Assembly (NCBI GenBank): GCA_949592205.1
Contig: CATIUR010000001.1
Coordinates: forward strand, 39,945,001-40,009,000
Direction of reading: 5' to 3'
DNA length: 64,000 nucleotides
Source of the DNA: Helichrysum umbraculigerum
Taxonomy: Eukaryota > Streptophyta > Magnoliopsida > Asterales > Asteraceae
Of the stretch, positions 11,422 to 22,187 are shown in pieces. The translations under genes and the position numbers were made by a program. Numbering within the stretch: position 1 is the first letter of the stretch; each line of letters opens with the position of its first letter. A model generated the notes under the pieces. It worked only from the letters and a program-made list of their open reading frames with translations, was not told the origin of the DNA and ran no database searches.

Positions 11422-12559
11422 CGGTACTTGCTCTGCGATTTCCAGTCTGTGTTCAACGTATTGTGTTCAAGTTTCTCAAGTTTTTACCTCGATTTCAAGT
11501 TTAGTTTTCTTTGCAAATGTTGTAGATATTATTACACAAGTTTTTACCATTTGATTTCACATATCTATTATAAGTATACACATACTAAAATTTGTACAGA
11601 CTAAACTTTTAGGTTCATTATCATCATCATCACCAACACTTAAATTTCATGTAAAATCTTTCATAATTACTAAGTTTTCTACATATTGACATCAAAATTT
11701 ATTAAATGGATTTGAGTAAAGTTTACCTTATAGTGGGATTTTGGTGAAGCTGATGATGATGTAATGATGATGGTCTGGGATGATGATGATGATATTATTA
11801 TGTTATAGATGATAACAAAATGGTGATATATGTTGTTGTTTGATGATGATGAAGTTGTGTTCTTTCTGCTTCCTGCTGCTGCCTCTGCTTCCCTCCGATG
11901 AAGAAGAAGAAAATGAATTATTGTAGGTTGGTGGTGTGTACTGTAAATGAGAAGGGAGGGAGTATATAATATATGATACGGGCTATGTTTTTCAACGGGT
12001 GTGTATGGTTTAGTACCATTTTTGTCTGGAGATATTTTTGGTGTAGTAATAGTTTAGGTATTTAACCCGTTAATTTCGTGTACGGGTCCAATTTTATCAA
12101 ATTTAAAATTTAATACTTTGTAAATTTATTTTTAAGTATTATTCCAAATACTTTATTCGAAATAATAAAAATATAATTTTATTATTTTTGGTTATCAGGT
12201 ACGTTTTGTATATTTTTGTCGCGTACGATACGTTTTATATAAAACGTATAAATTTTTCCGTTTGATTGTTATTTCTCTTCGTTCGTATATTATTTTCGAC
12301 CAAATAACTATTTAAAATAGTTTCGCGTTATTTCCAAACTTTGTATCACCAACGATCGTTTTCTGTTTTGTCGGATTCATTCCGATAATTTTGTACGTAA
12401 TTATAAATAATTACGAAATTCGTAATACTTTTGTATTAAAGTTTTGGAGACGCTAGACTTATCTTACATCATTAGTTTAGTTTTTTTTTCGTAGGGAATT
12501 AGCGTAAGAAATGCATGAAATTAAGTATAAATCTATACCTAATTTAGAGGAGTGTCACA

Positions 12560-12569
12560 TTCTCCCCAC
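12560..12569 (-). promoter_or_regulatory. Polypurine tract of Tekay-A
   Basis: Minus strand GTGGGGAGAA directly before the 3' LTR start TGTGACAC. Confidence 0.85.
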
Positions 12570-12593
12570 GTTAGCGAAATCTCGTCCCGAGAT

Positions 12594-15500
12594 TTAAGTC
12601 GAGTCGTGACTCTCGGTCACGTGTTCGAAAAGTTGAGGATATTTCTTTCGCATTTCATCCTCACGCTCCCATGTAGACTCTGGGCCGCGTTTCGAGTTCC
12701 ATCGAACTTTGACAAGTTTAATTCGACTACGTCGGAGTTTGTGCGTTTTCCGATCAATTACTTCGATAGGTTCTTCCACGAAGTTGAGTTTTGAGTCAAT
12801 GAAAACTTTATCAGGAGGGAAGATTAGGGTTTCGTCAGAAAGACACTTTTTCAGATTGCTAACGTGGAAAGTGTCGTGAATACTGCCGAGCTCTTGAGGT
12901 AGTTTGAGCTTGTAAGCAACAGGACCAATCCTCGCAAGGATTTCAAAAGGTCCGATGTATCATGGGCTAAGCTTTCCTCGTTTACCAAATCGTGCTATCC
13001 CCTTCCAGGGCGATACTTTGAGTAGGACGTTATCTCCTACTTGGAACTCAAGAGGTTTTCGGCGGTTATCAGCATAACTTTTCTGTCTGTCTCATGCCGA
13101 TTTCAATCGACCAAGTACTTGAGTTATTTTATCAATGGTTTCTTGGACAATTTCAGGTCCAGACAGCTGTCTGTCACCCAACTCTGCCCAACAGAGTGGT
13201 GATCGGCACTTGCGTCCGTACAATGCCTCAAATGGTGCCATCTGTATGCTGGTGTGATAACTATTGTTGTAAGAAAATTCTGCTAGAGGTAGGTGAGTAT
13301 CCCAGTTACCTCCAAAGTCTATCACACATGCTCGCAACAAGTCCTCAAGCGTTTGTATCATTCGCTCACTTTGGCCGTCGGTTTGAGGATGGTAGGCAGT
13401 ACTCATATCTAATCGAGTACCTAGTGCCCTTTGGAGTGATTGCCAAAAGTGAGATGTGAATCGGGTATCTCTATCAGAGAAAATGGATAACAGTACGCCA
13501 TGTCTGGAAACAATCTCATTCAGATAGATTCTAGTTAGCTTTTCCATCTTATCTGTTTCCTTGATGGCTAAAAAGTGGGCTAATTTCGTCAGTCTGTCGA
13601 CAATCACCCATATGGTATCTGCTCCAGATGTCGTTTTGGGTAACTTCGTGATAAAGTCCATCGTGATTTGTTCCCATTTCAATTGTGGCAATTCGGGTTG
13701 TTGCAAAAGTCCTGACGGTTTTTGGTATTCAACCTTGACTTTCGCACAAGTTAGGCATTTGCTAACATAAGTTGCAATATCTCGTTTCATGCCAGGCCAC
13801 CAATAGAAACCCTTCAGATCTTGGTACATCTTATCTGCACCAGGATGTATCGAGTAGTGGGACTTATGAGTTTCATCCAATATCAGCTTGCGTAATTCGT
13901 CTACACATGGAACCCAAATTCGGTTCATAAAGTACAACACTCCGTTGTCCTTTGTTTCAAATTGTTTTTCCATCCCCTTTAAGGATTCATCTTTCCGATG
14001 TTCAGTAGTAAAGGCTATTTGTTGTGCGTCATGAATTTGTGTAACAAGATTCGAGTGGATAGTCAATTCCAAAGCTCGAACTCTGCAGGGTTTGACTCTC
14101 TCCTTACGACTCAGGGCATCTGCTAGTACGTTTGCCTTGCCAGGGTGGTATTTGATCTCACAGTTGTAATCGTTTAGCAATTCGACCCAAAGTCATTGTC
14201 TCATGTTGAGTTCCTTCTAGTCGAATATGTGTTGAAGACTTTTGTGGTCTGTGAATATGGTACACTTGGTGCCATACAGATAGTGTCTCCAAATCATCAA
14301 TGCATAAATGACTGCCCCCAGCTCTAAGTCGTGAGTTGTATAGTTTTTCTCATGAACTTTTAGTTGACGAGATGCGTAGGCAATAACTTTGTCATTTTGC
14401 ATTAATACGCAACCCAATCCCTGATGAGAGGCATCACAATAGACGATGAAGTTTCTACTCCTTCAGGTAATGATAGGATGGGTGCAGTGCTCAGTTTCTA
14501 CTTCAACAACTACAAGGCGTTCTCTTGTTTCTCTCCCCATTCGAATTTCTTATCTTTTTGAGTTAGAGTGGTAAAGGGTTGGGCTATTTTCGAAAAAGTT
14601 TCAATAAATCGACGGTAATAGCCAGCTAGACCAAGAAATTGTCGTACTGCGGTTGGGGTTTTCGGTGCTTCCCAGTTTTTGATTGCCTCAATTTTGGACG
14701 GGTCCACATGGATTCCATTATCGTTTATTACGTGACCAAGGAAATGAACCTCTCGCATCCAAAATTCGCATTTAGAGAACTTTGCATACAACTTCTCTTT
14801 CTTTAATAGTTCGAGAATTAACTTCAAATGTTGCTCGTGGTCCTCTTCGTTCGTGAGTACACCAGAATGTCGTCAATAAATACGATGACGAACTTATCAA
14901 GGCAAGGTTTGCATACTCTGTTCATGAGATCCATGAATACTGTTGGCGCGTTTGTCAGCCCGAAAGGCATGAGTAGGAACTCGTAGTGACCATAACGAGT
15001 CCTAAACGCAGTTTTTGGTACATCCTCTTCTCGAACTTTCAGTTGATGATAACCTAATCGTAGGTCAATTTTTAAGTAAAAACTCAACCCTTGTAGTTGA
15101 TCAAACAGATCGTCGAAACGTGGTAACAGGTATCGGTTCTTGATAGTTACCTTGTTCAGTTCTCAGTAATCGATACACATCCGCATAGATCCATCCTTCT
15201 TCTTGACGAACAAAATCGGAGCTCCCCAAGGCGAAAAGCTCGGTAAGATGAATCATAAGTCTAGGAGCTTTTGCAACTGAGTAGACAGCTCCTGTATCTC
15301 CGAGGGAACTAAATGATAAGGTGCACGGGCGATTGGTGCGGCTCCAGGCACCAGATCGATGTGAAACTCGACTTGTCGTGGGGGTCGTAGTCCTGGTAAT
15401 TCCTCAGGAAATAATCCCTGGTAGTCACGTACAATAGGCACATCGTTTATACTTCGCTCCTTGGGTTTCTTTTATACAATGTGGGCCAAAAATGCTTGGT

Positions 15501-16310
15501 ATCCCTTTCGAAGATACTTACTGACCTTCATGCAAGTAATCAACTTAGCGGCACTCTTTCGTTTCTCCCCTCGTATCACCAAAGTTTCTCCTGTCGGTAG
15601 TGGTATACGTACCAACTTCTTGAAACATATGATCTCAGTGCGGTTCTTCGACAACCAATCCATATCGACTACGATGTCGAAACTTCCCAACTTAACCAGT
15701 AGCAAGTCTATTTCGAAGTGAAGACCTTCTAACTCTAAGGTGCATCCCAGTACTATTTCTCCTTACTCGATCAACTCACCATTGGCTCATTCTATAGTGT
15801 ATTTGTTATCTAGCTTACGGGATTCAAGTTCTAATAGTGGTCTAAACTCAGTAGACACAAAACTTAAATCAGCACCCGAATCAATTAACACAGAGGCATA
15901 ATGGTTGTTTACTAGAAATGTACCAGTGACGGTGTTAGGATCCTGGTGTGCCTCCTGTGCTCCAATCACGAATTCCTTTCCACGAGCTGGTTAGTTGTTG
16001 TTGTTACCACGGTTGTTGGTGTTTTGGTTGTTGTTGTTGCAGCCTTGGTTATTGTTGCGGTTAAGTTTTGGGCATTTGTTTCTATAGTGCCCCTGTTCAC
16101 CACATTCAAAACATCCATTGGTCTGTCGTTCATTGTTGACTCTGGTGGGAGGGTTGGATCTACAATATTAGGCTTGATGGCCCCAGCGTTTACAATTTCT
16201 ACCAAAAGTACACTCACCCTTATGGTGACATTCGCACTTACCACATTTGGGTTTGTTTCCCAGGTAGGTTTTTGGTTCAGTGATGGTGGCGATGTAAGCT
16301 TTAGTAGTAA
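12594..16310 (-). pseudogene. Tekay-A gag end and pol, heavily mutated
   Basis: Minus-strand order: gag end with two zinc-finger stretches (KCGKCECHHKGEC near 16230 and a CFECGEQGHYRNKC knuckle near 16100), protease (LIDSGADLSF near 15875), RT (MPFGLTNAP, FIDD near 14870), RNase H, integrase (HKSHYSIHPG, MDFITKLP, FSDRDTRF, QTDGQSER) and chromodomain (VRWNSKRGPESTWERED). It passes through all three frames (shifts near 14850 and between 14510 and 14417). Stops include TAG at 14217-14219 and TGA at 14193-14195, 13092-13094 and 12960-12962. Those four stand where Tekay-B has Gln or Arg, so each fits one C-to-T change. The longest open piece, 13092-14180, spans RNase H end to integrase core. Confidence 0.93.
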
Positions 16311-16314
16311 GTAT

Positions 16315-16530
16315 TTAAAATAGTGAAAAGGGGGCTGTGAACTCACAGTAGAAGCAGTGATGTGAAAGCTAGCAGTTCGTAGTAAGCGTTGCCCGATAAG
16401 TCAACCTATGCGTAACAAATGTATTAACATAAGTATTTGACGGTTGGTCAAATTATGTTGATAATGTGATTGTTTTGAAATATCGTTTATTGTCATATTC
16501 AAATATTATGTAATTATTTGTTGCGCGAAA

Positions 16531-16566
<36 letters not shown>

Positions 16567-16582
16567 TTCGTTTTAAGTTCGT

Positions 16583-16622
<40 letters not shown>

Positions 16623-17953
16623 CATAGCTTGAGTCGTAGTATATATATATAAACACATAAGTTTGAATTTTTATTTATCCGTATATGTATACATATATAT
16701 TCGTATTATTTTATTTCTTTTCAAGTTTTAGCTGCGATTTTGAGTCAAATCTTTCAGGAAGTTTTTACTCCAATATTTAACTAATAAAACTCTTTGGTGT
16801 AGCTGTGTAGGTTACTAGGTGGCATGTCGAAAGATTTGCTTGCAGTGCTACATGGGATTTCATTAGAACAAAATACTTAATTGACATAACTGCCATACTA
16901 ATTTTATACAAATTAGCACTTCTCCACGTGGACACATTTTCTTAATGTAATACCACTACATGTTTCAAGAGGATATCTTGAATATATGTCTCGAATAATT
17001 ATAACAGTTTAGTTTATAAACTCACCCACCCGTTTGGGTCACAAGAACCTAGCCGATCAGCTAGTGGTTCATACCCATTCCGGTAATCACCACCTGCCCG
17101 ATCGGTTGTGATGTTTCACCCGATCGGGTGCCTCAATCCAGTCGGTCGGGTACGGTACTTGCTCTGCGATTTCCAGTCTGTGTTCAACGTATTGTGTTCA
17201 AGTTTCTCAAATTTTTAATTCGATTTCAAGTTTAGTTTTCTTTGCAAATGTTGTAGATATTATTACACAAGTTTTTACCATTTGATTTCACATATCTATT
17301 ATAAGTATACACATACTAAAATTTGTACAGAATAAATTTTTAGGTTCATTATCATCATCATCACCAACACTTAAATTTCATGTAAAATCTTTCATAATTA
17401 CTAAGTTTTCTACATATTGACATCAAAATTTATTAAATGGATTTGAGTAAAGGATTCCTTATAGTGGGATTTTGGTGAAGCTGATGATGTTGTAATGATG
17501 ATGGTCTAGGATGATGATGATGATATTATTATGTTATAGATGATAACAAAATGGTGATATATGTTGTTGTTTGATGATGATGAAGCTGTGTTCTTTCTTC
17601 TTCCTGCTGCTGCCTCTGCTTCCCTCCGATGAAGAAGAAGAATGAATTATTGTAGGTTGGTGGTGTGTACAGTGAATGAGAAGGGAGGGAGTATATAATA
17701 TATGATACGGGCTATGTTTTTCAACGGGTGTGTATGGTTCAGTACCATTTTTGTCTGGGGATATTTATGGTGTAGTAATAGTTTAGGTATTTTACCCGTT
17801 AATTTCGTGTACGGGTCCAATTTTATCAAATTTAAAATTTAATACTTTTTAAATTTATTTTGAAGTATTATTCCAAATACTTTATTCGAAATAATAAAAA
17901 TATAATTTTTATTATTTTTGGTTATCGGGTACATTTTGTATATTTTTGTCGCG
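16315..17953 (-). repeat. 5' LTR of Tekay-A, right fragment (truncated)
   Basis: Matches about 10525-12226 of the other LTR. The missing part equals about the first 1190 bp on the plus strand, removed by the deletion joining the LTR to gag near 16310. At 17953 Athila-1 begins, and the LTR resumes at 39452. TCGCG at 17949-17953 is the Athila-1 target site. Confidence 0.9.
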
Positions 17954-18455
17954 TGATGTAGTGCAAAAAGTCACGTTTTAACCTACATTATTTGCCTCAT
18001 ATTAAGACCTTTTATAACAAAAACATTTTTAAAACATCATTATTCATAACATTTTGTTATAAAGGTGAAAACTTGATGGACTTTCCAAAACTATACGAAA
18101 AGGACTGAAAATACGTTGAAATGGGCACCAAATTGAGCCACACCCTAAATCTACTATAAACTCCATACCAAGACTTCACAATTATCTTATTTTGTAGCTA
18201 TGGAGATTATGAGAACGTGGATATAAGGATTGCTCAAGTTGGTTCAAGGATGAAGAAGATATGCAAGAAACAGCACAACCGAAGACTATGAAATGTATTC
18301 TGGACACGCCCGGGCTCCACACATCCAATTTCTACCAAATTTGCATCATTAGAGGCGTAACGGAATTACGAGACCGTAGGCGAAAGAATCAAGTCAAACG
18401 GACGCGAAACGAAGAAGATACGCGCGAATTAAACAACGAGAAAAGCCGAAAAAAT

Positions 18456-18563
18456 CACACGGCCTAGCACACGGCCACCATGAAGCCGTGTACGGCCCAT
18501 GGGAAGCCGTGTACGGCCTATACAGTGCCTTGTACGGCCTGTATAGGGACGTGTACGGCCTGG
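18456..18563 (+). repeat. GCCGTGTACGGCC word cluster upstream of the TATA box
   Basis: Six copies of ACACGGCC or (GCC)GTGTACGGCC within about 108 bp. GCCGTGTACGGC is a near-palindrome. It ends about 80 bp before the TATA box, an enhancer-like position. Confidence 0.88.
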
Positions 18564-18645
18564 TTTGCCTTCGTGTGCTCTCGTTTTGCTTCGTTTGCTT
18601 GTACGTGCTTGCTTGTGGACTTGTACTCTTGATCCAAGGCTTGCC

Positions 18646-18653
18646 TATAAATA
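18646..18653 (+). promoter_or_regulatory. TATA box of Athila-1 LTR
   Basis: TATAAATA followed by a 60-nt pyrimidine-rich leader (CTCTCACC to TTTCTCTCTCTAG), the usual layout of a plant LTR core promoter. Confidence 0.75.
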
Positions 18654-20350
18654 GATGGCACCTCTACCTCATTTCACACCCCTCTCACCTTCAAATTCTC
18701 TCACTTTCTCTCTCACACACTCTTTCTTTCTCTCTCTAGAGTTAAGCTAGTAGACGAGCTAGGTTAGCGTAGCGGTAGTCGTAGCATTTGTACGGAGTTA
18801 CTCCGAGACTTTGGGTCATGAAGATTTGTATGTAATACGTATTCAGGTTTTATTTATATCTCTTTTCTTTATTTCGTAAATATGATTTGCTTATATTATG
18901 TTTATGTTGTATTGCTTGCTAGAGATGCCATGTTAGGTTAGACAAATCCGTGTTTGCTATGATAATGGTTATGCTCAAGTAGTTATGTCTTTATAACATG
19001 CCGTTACTCTGCGTGTATCTGAATTTATGAGCTGAATCTCTATTGTTAACCTATCTAACTTATGCTGTGGTTAGAAACTTCCTGCTAAGACCTAGCCAGT
19101 TATTAGTGGTACGTACTCTAACTATTCAATGTATGATGAAGCATTTGAACTCGACATGGCTTTATTCTCTAGATTGAAACTATATCATAAGAGATGCGGA
19201 GCATAGGATTACAGATAGGTTAGATTCAAGCTCATATATATTGAATATCTTTGAGAGACCTTTCGGAATATTTATGATCCGATCATCTGGTTATGTGAAA
19301 TGGTATGAATTAGGAATAGTTATCTGTGTACCTTTCTATTGCATGTTCTTGTTTGATTGTTGCATTAGGAATGCTGCATGCTAGAACTACACCTCTTATT
19401 ACTATATGTAACTGCATGATTAGGGTTTTCAGATATAAGTTGATGTTTACACAGTAGAATGATGTGCATGTAATGGTTATGATGAATTATATGATTAATG
19501 ATGAACAATTCAATAGACCGTTAGACAAGTTAATCCAACCTATTCCGTAGGGGAACTCCTGTTCACATTATTGTTTAATCAACAATTCGTGCCATGATAT
19601 CGACACACATTTGTCAGAGATTGGGGAATAGGATTAGAGAATAACTGTTAATTGAATTGATAAGTACATTTGGGAGAACTTCTGATGTAATTGATACTAT
19701 ATGATTGCTATCCATGTGACATATTATCTGTCTAATTGTAGAGACCTTTACGTTAGATATTTGATAGGATCGTAATTATACTTCATTAATAATATAAGGT
19801 ATCCAATGAGCAAACTGGCAGTTTAAATCAATGCTACGGAAAAACCATAAAATGGCACAATACTTCGTATAACGTTTAAATACGTGGGAAAAGCTAAGGA
19901 ACTGCCGTATGTATAATACTTCGTGTTGATTTAGGTTTCCGGTTACTCAATGGATTAATCATTATAACTACCCATTCAAACACACATAACTACCCATTCA
20001 AAGCATATACCGGCATCATAGTAAACACTCTCGTATCCACTGTTCTTTGAGCCTCCGTACAAACATCCTTTCCTTTCTTGCATTTATTTTTATATTTCCG
20101 TAGATTAGTTATAAAACCAAAACCAAATCAACCTTAGTTAAACCCTAGCTAAATTACAAAAGGTAATTAGAACACCTAAGATCCCATGCCTGTTGTAGTG
20201 TAAGAACGACACCTGAGTCAACATACCGCTTACTACCCTAGTAACCTAATTAGGGTAGTATTAGCTTAGGATTTCCCCAGCTCTATAAATTTAAAACACC
20301 CCACTGTTGTGCCCGCTGTGAGAACGACCGTTTCGGGCGTAACACGTTTT

Positions 20351-20368
20351 TGGCGCCGCTGCCGGGGA
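20351..20368 (+). promoter_or_regulatory. Primer-binding site of Athila-1 (tRNA-Asp type)
   Basis: TGGCGCCGCTGCCGGGGA, 6 nt after the LTR end. This is the Athila-type site, known to pair with the 3' end of tRNA-Asp. Confidence 0.88.
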
Positions 20369-20408
20369 CTACAACGACCGATTTTAGGTTTTTAGTTATC
20401 TTAGTTAT

Positions 20409-20884
20409 TGATGTAGTGCAAAAGTGAGATAATAGGTTAAACCTGTTGATTCTTGTGAATACCAGGAGAAACCTCTTCCAAAAACACGTTGATTCACAAA
20501 AGAATACCGTGAAATGGGAAATGATTCACAAATTGAGAGTGAAATCGAAATTCTTGAAATTGAAAACTAACTTCAAAACAATGTCAAATGAACCCTAATA
20601 AACAACTAGAAATTTAAATGGGCCAACAAAACATAACGGGCCAAACCATAACGGGCCCATATCTTCCAAACGGAGCCGTTTTTGGGCTTCGAGCATGGGC
20701 CTAACCGCCTATGGCAGTTAACGGCTTGGTGGGCCTCGAACCGAGCTTCGATTCGCCTGCTCAAGGGCCTAAAAAAGAGCCCTGTAGCCCAAGTTACGCC
20801 CTTTTCCGTGCAGCCCTTTTTGTGACACGCTCGTGGGCCTCCAGAAACATGTGGGCTCGATCTTCAATACTTGGGCCTCCATCA
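20409..20884 (+). mobile_element. 476-bp LTR-like insert (solo LTR or very small element)
   Basis: TG...CA ends and a perfect 5-bp duplication GTTAT (20404-20408 and 20885-20889). Its first 15 bases (TGATGTAGTGCAAAA) equal the start of the Athila-1 LTR, but the rest differs. It carries about ten GGGCC-type words, several as TGGGCC, a known plant site-II promoter motif. No ORF of note. Strand is inferred from the similarity to the Athila-1 LTR start. Confidence 0.85.
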
Positions 20885-21018
20885 GTTATTTAGCGATCCT
20901 TTCGGAAGATCAATATCATCCGTAAGTTCCTTTTTCTATCTTTAGATTAGATTTCTTTTTCCGTTGTTAGATTAGTTAAACCAATCCTTTCCAAAACTCT
21001 ACTTTCTACCAACAAGTT

Positions 21019-21807
21019 ATGACGAATCGTATCACTCTCGCCTCATCAATCAAACCACTGCTAGAGGAACGAGGAGGACCAATCGTATCATCTGCTGACG
21101 AAAACCTTGAAATTAAGCCACACTTCATCAAAATGATTAAATCTCAGTGTCAATTTCATGGTTTCTCGGTTGAAAATCCAAACTCTCATCTTAGCAAATT
21201 CATCAACCTTTCTGACTCCTTCGAACAAACGGGATCCAGTAATGAAGTTACCCGACTTCACCTGTTTCCCTATTCTTTAGCTTCTCGAGCACAGATATGG
21301 TTTTATGAACTCGAACCCAATTCGATTCATATATGGGAGGAGATGGCTACCAAATTCATGGCTAAATATTTCCCTCCATCCCTACAAACCAAGCTTAAGA
21401 ATGATATCACTAACTTTCTCCAAAAAGATAATGAATCATTAAGCTCTGCTTGGGAACGCTTTAAGAATTTGCTCGGAAGATGTCCGAATCATCAGTTTGC
21501 TAAAATGAATCTGGTCTTCACATTCTACAATAGTTTGAATCCTCATCACAAACAAACCCTCGATGCTGCTTCATCCGGAAATTTCATGCTACATACTTCA
21601 GATGAAGCGCGGAAGTTGATTGAGACGATGACGATGCATCAACATGACTTAGAGCAAGATGAATCAACTTCGGAGGAAAGGAGTACTTCTAATGCCTTGG
21701 ACACTTTAAAAGCTCAAGTTAAATCAATCACTAAAGTTGTCAAGGACATGCAAGAACCTTCTGAACCCAAACAAGAGAAGAAACCTCAAAAGCTATTCTC
21801 AAGCTAA
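21019..21807 (+). CDS. gag: Athila-1 Gag capsid region (262 aa)
   Basis: Gag forms the cytoplasmic particle that packages element RNA. The core matches the retrotransposon gag family in order: FPYSLASRAQIWFYEL near residues 93-108, WEEMATKFMAKYFPPS near 116-131, then SLSSAWERFKNLLGRCP near 150-166. The C-terminus is charged and helical. No CCHC zinc knuckle is visible before the stop at 21807. Start chosen at the first Met after the leader. The ORF is unbroken, but the next 330 bp are degenerate, so it is probably cut off from pol. Confidence 0.85.
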   Translation: MTNRITLASSIKPLLEERGGPIVSSADENLEIKPHFIKMIKSQCQFHGFSVENPNSHLSKFINLSDSFEQTGSSNEVTRLHLFPYSLASRAQIWFYELEPNSIHIWEEMATKFMAKYFPPSLQTKLKNDITNFLQKDNESLSSAWERFKNLLGRCPNHQFAKMNLVFTFYNSLNPHHKQTLDAASSGNFMLHTSDEARKLIETMTMHQHDLEQDESTSEERSTSNALDTLKAQVKSITKVVKDMQEPSEPKQEKKPQKLFSS

Positions 21808-22187
21808 AGGTTCAAAGAAGATATTCTTGCCACTACTGGTGAAACCTCTAATCAAGCCCATCATTCTGAAGACTCTCGAAGAGATGGAGTCAATGCTTAA
21901 AAGACCTTCTTCACGATCTGAAAGATCAAATCCAGAGATCACTATCAGCACATCTTCTTCTGCTCAGTTTCAGAGATTTGCATTCACTGAGAACAACAAA
22001 TACCATAATCACTGAAGATAATGCAATCTCTCACTCTTCAAAAGCAAAATACAAGCTAAGAAAAGATGAGCTCTCCGATAAACAAGAATGAGTTGAAATA
22101 GCATCAGCCGACAGTCCAGAGATCCCTGCAGAAGATTCTGAATTTCGTACGAAGTTCGACAAGCTTAAAAGAGACAAAATTGCAAGG
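21808..22187 (+). other. Degenerate gag-pol junction, protease missing
   Basis: Short Ser- and charge-rich readings in changing frames. No D(S/T)G protease motif in any frame that I can find. Athila elements normally have protease here, so this looks like deletion plus decay. Confidence 0.6.

Larger units (their letters stand above)
9337..12559 (-). repeat. 3' LTR of Tekay-A (3223 bp)
   Basis: On the minus strand it starts TGTGACACTCCTC and ends GGTGTGACA. The right-hand copy (16315-17953 and 39452-39796) matches it closely, apart from microsatellite lengths and small changes. Holds a palindromic word cluster, AT repeats, and a TATATTATATA plus CTCCCTCC promoter-like block near 11955-11980. 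No credible ORF. Confidence 0.92.
17954..20344 (+). repeat. 5' LTR of Athila-1 (2391 bp)
   Basis: TG...CA ends, followed after 6 nt by the primer site. Its last 509 bp match the right LTR remnant (38921-39446). Promoter-like parts sit at 18456-18720. The rest is AT-rich with no credible ORF. The short ORF at 18488-18739 is the word cluster in translation. Confidence 0.93.

Noticed and set aside
18488..18739. MYGPWEAVYGLY ORF
   Set aside because: It is the GTGTACGGCC word cluster in translation, continuing into the pyrimidine leader.
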